Source of the DNA: Glandiceps talaboti
Taxonomy: Eukaryota > Hemichordata > Enteropneusta > Spengelidae
DNA length: 37,500 bases
Reading direction: 5' to 3'
Assembly (NCBI RefSeq): GCF_964340395.1
Contig: NC_135569.1
Coordinates: forward strand, 11,688,519 to 11,726,018
Shown here: piece by piece, positions 30,536 through 37,500 of the stretch
Position numbering within the stretch: the stretch's first letter is position 1
Layout: the number at the start of each line of letters is the position of its first letter
Program-made: the position numbers and the translations under genes
Notes under the pieces: model-generated
The model's input: the letters and a program-made list of their open reading frames with translations, nothing else
What the model was told of the DNA's origin: nothing
Database searches by the model: none

Positions 30536-33500
30536 TGTGTGGAAAGCAAAGACCGATGGTTTCCGAAGAGCAAATCACGGAATTCTCGGTAAGCTTCGGC
30601 CTATGTTTGAACAAAAGAGAGCCTTCCAAACTACCAGATACGATTACCGAGCTTGTGATCCCCCTAATAACACCTAGACCTAATAGTAATTCTTGTTAGG
30701 TTTCTATCTTGTCTGTGATGCCATCTGATAGCCGTAATTTTGAGTTTCATAGCCTCATGAATAATATTTTTCAAAATTTTATAGAACATGTCGAGTGAAT
30801 GGTGTGTGAGGGCGCCGCATCACGGCGTACCATACTCTGGATGATTTTGGGATAACGTACTGAGTCAGTATTTCAGATCGGTAGCTAGCAGTGTATCAAG
30901 CTGTTTGAAATTGTGTTGCACGCCGTGATGCTGTTCGGCGCCCTAACAGATCACTCACTTATTGAATAATTTCCCATCGCAGATATATATTTATAAATCC
31001 CTGCTAAAGTTTATGTTTCTGCAATAAAAACTTTAAAAATACGATTTACTTGGGCCGTGGACACCTGTTGCCGTTGACAATACAAAGAAACTGACATTTT
31101 TCATCTCTTATATACGTAATAAGTCCGACGTTTTTCCCCAACAAACAGTCCCAACCAGCTGCCGATGTGAAATATTGACTCAGTACCTAGGATGAGACGC
31201 CCTCACTGTCACACATCATCTATAATCCTGAGGAGTCTTTAAAAATTTCCCAAAAACTTTATTCATGAGGCGATGAAACACAAAATTTCGGGTATCAGAT
31301 AACACCACAGGCAAGAGATAAGCAAAACATTGACGGGTATGGTTTCGAAGTGTTAATAGGGGCATTACAAGCTCGGTAATCATCTTTAGTAGTTTGCAAA
31401 GGTTTCTATTGTTCAAACATAGGCCGAACGTTACCGAGAATTCCGTGATTTGCTCTTCTCAGAGCTTCGGGAATCATCGGTGTTGCTGTGGCAAGCAAAG
31501 ACCGATGGTTTCCGAAGAGCAAATCACGGAATTCTCGGTAAGCTTCGGCCTATGTTTGAACAAAAGAGAGCCTTCCAAACTACCAGATACGATTACCGAG
31601 CTTGTGATCCCCCTAATAACACCTAGACCTAATAGTAATTCTTGTTAGGTTTCTATCTTGTCTGTGATGCCATCTGATAGCCGTAATTTTGAGTTTCATA
31701 GCCTCATGAATAATATTTTTCAAAATTTTATAGAACATGTCGAGTGAATGGTGTGTGAGGGCGCCGCATCACGGCGTACCATACTCTGGATGATTTTGGG
31801 ATAACGTACTGAGTCAGTATTTCAGATCGGTAGCTAGCAGTGTATCAAGCTGTTTGAAATTGTGTTGCACGCCGTGATGCTGTTCGGCGCCCTAACAGAT
31901 CACTCACTTATTGAATAATTTCCCATCGCAGATATATATTTATAAATCCCTGCTAAAGTTTATGTTTCTGCAATAAAAACTTTAAAAATACGATTTACTT
32001 GGGCCGTGGACACCTGTTGCCGTTGACAATACAAAGAAACTGACATTTTTCATCTCTTACGTAATAAGTCCGACGTTTTTCCCCAACAAACAGTCCCAAC
32101 CAGCTGCCGATCTGAAATATTGACTCAGTACCTAGGATGAGACGCCCTCACTGTCACACATCATCTCTAATCCTGAGGAGTCTTTAAAAATTTCCCAAAA
32201 ACTTTATTCATGAGGCGATGAAACACAAAATTTCGGGTATCAGATAACACCACAGGCAAGAGATAAGCAAAACATTGACGGGTATGGTTTCGAAGTGTTA
32301 ATAGGGGCATTACAAGCTCGGTAATCATCTTTAGTAGTTTGCAAAGGTTTCTATTGTTCAAACATAGGCCGAACGTTACCGAGAATTCCGTGATTTGCTC
32401 TTCTCAGAGCTTCGGGAATCATCGGTGTTGCTGTGGCAAGCAAAGACCGATGGTTTCCGAAGAGCAAATCACGGAATTCTCGGTAAGCTTCGGCCTATGT
32501 TTGAACAAAAGAGAGCCTTCCAAACTACCAGATACGATTACCGAGCTTGTGATCCCCCTAATAACACCTAGACCTAATAGTAATTCTTGTTAGGTTTCTA
32601 TCTTGTCTGTGATGCCATCTGATAGCCGTAATTTTGAGTTTCATAGCCTCATGAATAATATTTTTCAAAATTTTATAGAACATGTCGAGTGAATGGTGTG
32701 TGAGGGCGCCGCATCACGGCGTACCATACTCTGGATGATTTTGGGATAACGTACTGAGTCAGTATTTCAGATCGGTAGCTAGCAGTGTATCAAGCTGTTT
32801 GAAATTGTGTTGCACGCCGTGATGCTGTTCGGCGCCCTAACAGATCACTCACTTATTGAATAATTTCCCATCGCAGATATATATTTATAAATCCCTGCTA
32901 AAGTTTATGTTTCTGCAATAAAAACTTTAAAAATACGATTTACTTGGGCCGTGGACACCTGTTGCCGTTGACAATACAAAGAAACTGACATTTTTCATCT
33001 CTTATATACGTAATAAGTCCGACGTTTTTCCCCAACAAACAGTCCCAACCAGCTGCCGATCTGAAATATTGACTCAGTACCTAGGATGAGACGCCCTCAC
33101 TGTCAACATCATCTCTAATCCTGAGGAGTCTTTAAAAATTTCCCAAAAACTTTATTCATGAGGCGATGAAACACAAAATTTCGGGTATCAGATAACACCA
33201 CAGGCAAGAGACAAGCAAAACATTGACGGGTATGGTTTCGAAGTGTTAATAGGGGCATTACAAGCTCGGTAATCATCTTTAGTAGTTTGCAAAGGTTTCT
33301 ATTGTTCAAACATAGGCCGAACGTTACCGAGAATTCCGTGATTTGCTCTTCTCAGAGCTTCGGGAATCATCGGTGTTGCTGTGGCAAGCAAAGACCGATG
33401 GTTTCCGAAGAGCAAATCACGGAATTCTCGGTAAGCTTCGGCCTATGTTTGAACAAAAGAGAGCCTTCCAAACTACCAGATACGATTACCGAGCTTGTGA

Positions 33501-36345
33501 TCCCCCTAATAACACCTAGACCTAATAGTAATTCTTGTTAGGTTTCTATCTTGTCTGTGATGCCATCTGATAGCCGTAATTTTGAGTTTCATAGCCTCAT
33601 GAATAATATTTTTCAAAATTTTATAGAACATGTCGAGTGAATGGTGTGTGAGGGCGCCGCATCACGGCGTACCATACTCTGGATGATTTTGGGATAACGT
33701 ACTGAGTCAGTATTTCAGATCGGTAGCGAGCAGTGTATCAAGCTGTTTGAAATTGTGTTGCACGCCGTGATGCTGTTCGGCGCCCTAACAGATCACTCAC
33801 TTATTGAATAATTTCCCATCGCAGATATATATTTATAAATCCCTGCTAAAGTTTATGTTTCTGCAATAAAAACTTTAAAAATACGATTTACTTGGGCCGT
33901 GGACACCTGTTGCCGTTGACAATACAAAGAAACTGACATTTTTCATCTCTTACGTAATAAGTCCGACGTTTTTCCCCAACAAACAGTCCCAACCAGCTGC
34001 CGATCTGAAATATTGACTCAGTACCTAGGATGAGACGCCCTCACTGTCACACATCATCTCTAATCCTGAGGAGTCTTTAAAAATTTCCCAAAAACTTTAT
34101 TCATGAGGCGATGAAACACAAAATTTCGGGTATCAGATAACACCACAGGCAAGAGATAATCAAAACATTGACGGGTATGGTTTTGAAGTGTTAATAGGGG
34201 CATTACAAGCTCGGTAATCATCTTTAGTAGTTTGCAAAGGTTTCTATTGTTCAAACATAGGCCGAACGTTACCGAGAATTCCGTGATTTGCTCTTCTCAG
34301 AGCTTCGGGAATCATCGGTGGACGGTTGCTGTGGCAAGCAAAGGCCGATGGTTTCCGAAGAGCAAATCACGGAATTCTCGGTAAGCTTCGGCCTATGTTT
34401 GAACAAAAGAGAGCCTTCCAAACTACCAGATACGATTACCGAGCTTGTGATCCCCCTAATAACACCTAGACCTAATAGTAATTCTTGTTAGGTTTCTATC
34501 TTGTCTGTGATGCCATCTGATAGCCGTAATTTTGAGTTTCATAGCCTCATGAATAATATTTTTCAAAATTTTATAGAACATGTCGAGTGAATGGTGTGTG
34601 AGGGCGCCGCATCACGGCGTACCATACTCTGGATGATTTTGGGATAACGTACTGAGTCAGTATTTCAGATCGGTAGCTAGCAGTGTATCAAGCTGTTTGA
34701 AATTGTGTTGCACGCCGTGATGCTGTTCGGCGCCCTAACAGATCACTCACTTATTGAATAATTTCCCATCGCAGATATATATTTATAAATCCCTGCTAAA
34801 TTTTATGTTTCTGCAATAAAAACTTTAAAAATACGATTTACTTGGGCCGTGGACACCTGTTGCCGTTGACAATACAAAGAAACTGACATTTTTCATCTCT
34901 TATATACGTAATAAGTCCGACGTTTTCCCCAACAAACAGTCCCAACCAGCTGCCGATCTGAAATATTGACTCAGTACCTATGATGAGACGCCCTCACTGT
35001 CACACATCATCTCTAATCCTGAGGAGTCTTTAAAAATTTCCCAAAAACTTTATTCATGAGGCGATGAAACACAAAATTTCGGGTATCAGATAACACCACA
35101 GGCAAGAGACAAGAAAAACATTGACGGGTATGGTTTCGAAGTGTTAATAGGGGCATTACAAGCTCGGTAATCATCTTTAGTAGTTTGCAAAGGTTTCTAT
35201 TGTTCAAACATAGGCCGAACGTTACCGAGAATTCCGTGATTTGCTCTTCTCAGAGCTTCGGGAATCATCGGTGTTGCTGTGGCAAGCAAAGACCGATGGT
35301 TTCCGAAGAGCAAATCACGGAATTCTCGGTAAGCTTCGGCCTATGTTTGAACAAAAGAGAGCCTTCCAAACTACCAGATACGATTACCGAGCTTGTGATC
35401 CCCCTAATAACACCTAGACCTAATAGTAATTCTTGTTAGGTTTCTATCTTGTCTGTGATGCCATCTGATAGCCGTAATTTTGAGTTTCATAGCCTCATGA
35501 ATAATATTTTTCAAAATTTTATAGAACATGTCGAGTGAATGGTGTGTGAGGGCGCCGCATCACGGCGTACCATACTCTGGATGATTTTGGGATAACGTAC
35601 TGAGTCAGTATTTCAGATCGGTAGCTAGCAGTGTATCAAGCTGTTTGAAATTGTGTTGCACGCCGTGATGCTGTTCGGCGCCCTAACAGATCACTCACTT
35701 ATTGAATAATTTCCCATCGCAGATATATATTTATAAATCCCTGCTAAAGTTTATGTTTCTGCAATAAAAACTTTAAAAATACGATTTACTTGGGCCGTGG
35801 ACACCTGTTGCCGTTGACAATACAAAGAAACTGACATTTTTCATCTCTTACGTAATAAGTCCGACGTTTTTCCCCAACAAACAGTCCCAACCAGCTGCCG
35901 ATCTGAAATATTGACTCAGTACCTAGGATGAGACGCCCTCACTGTCACACATCATCTCTAATCCTGAGGAGTCTTTAAAAATTTCCCAAAAACTTTATTC
36001 ATGAGGCGATGAAACACAAAATTTCGGGTATCAGATAACACCACAGGCAAGAGATAAGCAAAACATTGACGGGTATGGTTTCGAAGTGTTAATAGGGGCA
36101 TTACAAGCTCGGTAATCATCTTTAGTAGTTTGCAAAGGTTTCTATTGTTCAAACATAGGCCGAACGTTACCGAGAATTCCGTGATTTGCTCTTCTCAGAG
36201 CTTCGGGAATCATCGGTGTTGCTGTGGCAAGCAAAGACCGATGGTTTCCGAAGAGCAAATCACGGAATTCTCGGTAAGCTTCGGCCTATGTTTGAACAAA
36301 AGAGAGCCTTCCAAACTACCAGATACGATTACCGAGCTTGTAGTC
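30536..36345 (+). repeat. Satellite array: six units of 945-950 bp plus a partial seventh
   Basis: The landmark AGCAAAGACCGATGG (AAGGCCG in one unit) starts at 30545, 31494, 32439, 33387, 34337, 35285 and 36230, giving unit lengths 949, 945, 948, 950, 948 and 945. Units are nearly identical. Units 1, 3 and 5 read CTTATATACGTAAT and units 2, 4 and 6 read CTTACGTAAT, a 4-bp difference that alternates regularly. The remaining length differences are single events: loss of one base in unit 3, a 5-bp insertion in unit 4 and one T lost in unit 5. The array stops within the conserved GATTACCGAGCTTG block. Confidence 0.95.
31418..31556. repeat. Central hairpin of the satellite unit (one example)
   Basis: The arms are CATAGGCCGAACGTTACC through CATCGGT on the left and ACCGATGG through GGCCTATG on the right, around a short loop at about 31478-31499. 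They are close reverse complements except for a ~10-bp extra segment in the left arm. Weaker inverted similarity continues outward for roughly 330 bp on each side. The same hairpin occurs in every unit at the unit period. Confidence 0.85.
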
Positions 36346-36764
36346 CCCCTTTTTAACACACCGGAACCATATCTATTACCGATAGGCTTCTACCTTGTCT
36401 GTGATGCTATCTGATTCTTGTAATTTTCTGTTTCATCACCTCATGAATAAAAAAAATAGAAATTTAAAACATGTCATGATTGTTAAAGTGACTGATGTGT
36501 GAGGGCGCCCCATCACGGCGTACCACACAGACCCGGGATGGGTTGAGTGTGGGATTACGTACTGAGTCAATATTTCAGATCGGTAGCTATAGCTAGTTAG
36601 AAAATTATTTAATGAAACACAAATACGAATATAAGGTCACCTGTAGACTGTTTGCACTGTTCATTGAATACTTTCCCATCGTAGATATATATATAAATAT
36701 ATTTATCAAAACTCTTCTAAATGTTATGTTTCTGCAAAAAAAACTTCTAAAATATGATTTCATG

Positions 36765-37500
36765 ACCTTCTCTCCACACATACAATGATCACAACAATTC
36801 TCTATTCAAAAGAATATATGCATTTATTAAAGTATATCATATTTAATAATTTTAGGTAGGCAAGACTATGAAATAGCAGCACTTTATGAATTGCATAGAG
36901 TTGAATTGGATCGATAAGAATCGAGGCTGTATATGTTGTTTTTTTACAGAAAAAAAATCTTTCTTTTTTTCATCAGTTTATGATAAGATTACATTCTTGA
37001 TATAAAGACGTTATTTTTGTTATTTTTGTCTTTGTTAGCATCGATTTTTGACACCAAATGACAAACATTATAGGCACTACAGCACTGAATCATTTTCAAT
37101 ATTATGTCGACATGTCAGATCCTGGGTCCGTCCATTGGTGGCGCTCTAACATAAAGCGTGTGGTAAAGGGCGCCACCAACGTTTGAATGTGGGTGCCGTC
37201 ATGATTCGTGTGAAGCCAAATTAGGAAAACACGTACAACCCTCGTACAATGTATAGCTACGCTTAGAATGAACACAAATATTTGGAATACTGTGAAAATA
37301 AACACAACTTGACACATTGAAACTTCAAAATATATGGTGGTATAAGATCCACTACTAAATCTACATTCAACGTATTTCACCACAGGTGAGATCATGTCAT
37401 AAAATAAAAAAACGAAAATGAAGGAACAGTTTTAAATACAAGAACAATCTTAAAAACAAATGAGTAAAACTATTGATTGACATAGCAATATAAAATTATA
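36765..37500. other. Right-edge stretch, no gene recognised
   Basis: AT-rich sequence. A 10-bp perfect inverted repeat (TTGGTGGCGC / GCGCCACCAA) spans 37135-37179. A 97-codon minus-strand frame at 37395-37102 has a hydrophobic stretch but no recognisable family. Confidence 0.4.

Larger units (their letters stand above)
29445..36760. repeat. Composite repeat region of inverted and direct modules
   Basis: The same modules recur in both orientations across 7.3 kb. They include the hairpin arm CGGAATTCTCGGTAAGCTTC and its relatives, the TGTGTGAGGGCGCC ... CACGGCGTACCA block, the GGGCACGTGTTGCTATTGGC block, and the ATAATTTCCC-x-GCAGATATATATTTAT block. Divergent single modules occupy 29445-30535 and 36346-36760, flanking a homogeneous tandem array at 30536-36345. 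No coding capacity was recognised; small open frames of 60-97 codons are translations of the inverted arms. Confidence 0.8.

Noticed and set aside
30121-36414. 84-codon plus-strand and 64-codon minus-strand frames repeated in every satellite unit
   Set aside because: Their recurrence follows from near-identical unit sequence, and the plus and minus products resemble each other because they read the two arms of one inverted repeat. No family or codon signature was recognised.
37102-37395. 97-codon minus-strand frame with a hydrophobic segment
   Set aside because: No family was recognised, there is no splice or promoter support, and it ends at the window's edge region. Kept as unassigned, not called a gene.

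Overview
The window is AT-rich eukaryotic DNA, almost certainly from an invertebrate animal. It has GT-AG introns, small spliced exons, long di-, tri- and tetranucleotide microsatellites, a LINE-type retrotransposon, an intact DNA transposon, MITEs and a satellite array. I could not fix the phylum from sequence alone.

Left part (1-8.7 kb, minus strand): two head-to-tail copies of a short-chain dehydrogenase resembling bacterial-type D-3-hydroxybutyrate dehydrogenase. Only exon 1 of the left copy lies in the window (40-197). The right copy is complete: eight exons between 8680 and 4379, 263 codons, all junctions in phase. Between the two first exons lie a MITE and a dispersed repeat that carries a 204-bp near-perfect palindrome.

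Middle (8.7-16.5 kb): no host gene recognised. It holds a degenerate ~150-bp tandem repeat upstream of the dehydrogenase and a 5'-truncated non-LTR retrotransposon (zinc knuckle, APE endonuclease, reverse transcriptase, terminal CCHC). The retrotransposon frame is broken by two TAG codons and ends in an (AATA)n tail.

Central gene (16.9-24.5 kb, plus strand): a five-exon SZRD1 orthologue (SUZ RNA-binding domain-containing 1, 145 aa). Its introns are full of mobile DNA: a 190-bp palindrome with 10-bp direct repeats, a 2.69-kb pogo/Tc1-mariner-type transposon with an uninterrupted 473-aa transposase, a second copy of the dispersed repeat, a Harbinger-like MITE and a long-inverted-repeat element.

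Right part (24.5-37.5 kb): no host gene recognised. It is a run of minisatellites (72-, 59- and 51-bp periods), a LINE 3' fragment, another MITE, and a 7.3-kb composite repeat. The core of the composite is a six-unit satellite of 945-950 bp whose units alternate between two forms, and each unit is itself an imperfect inverted repeat.

The most notable structures are the two self-complementary foldback insertions with 9-10 bp target duplications, one proven by a paralogous empty site inside the same window, and the alternating (dimeric) satellite built from inverted modules.
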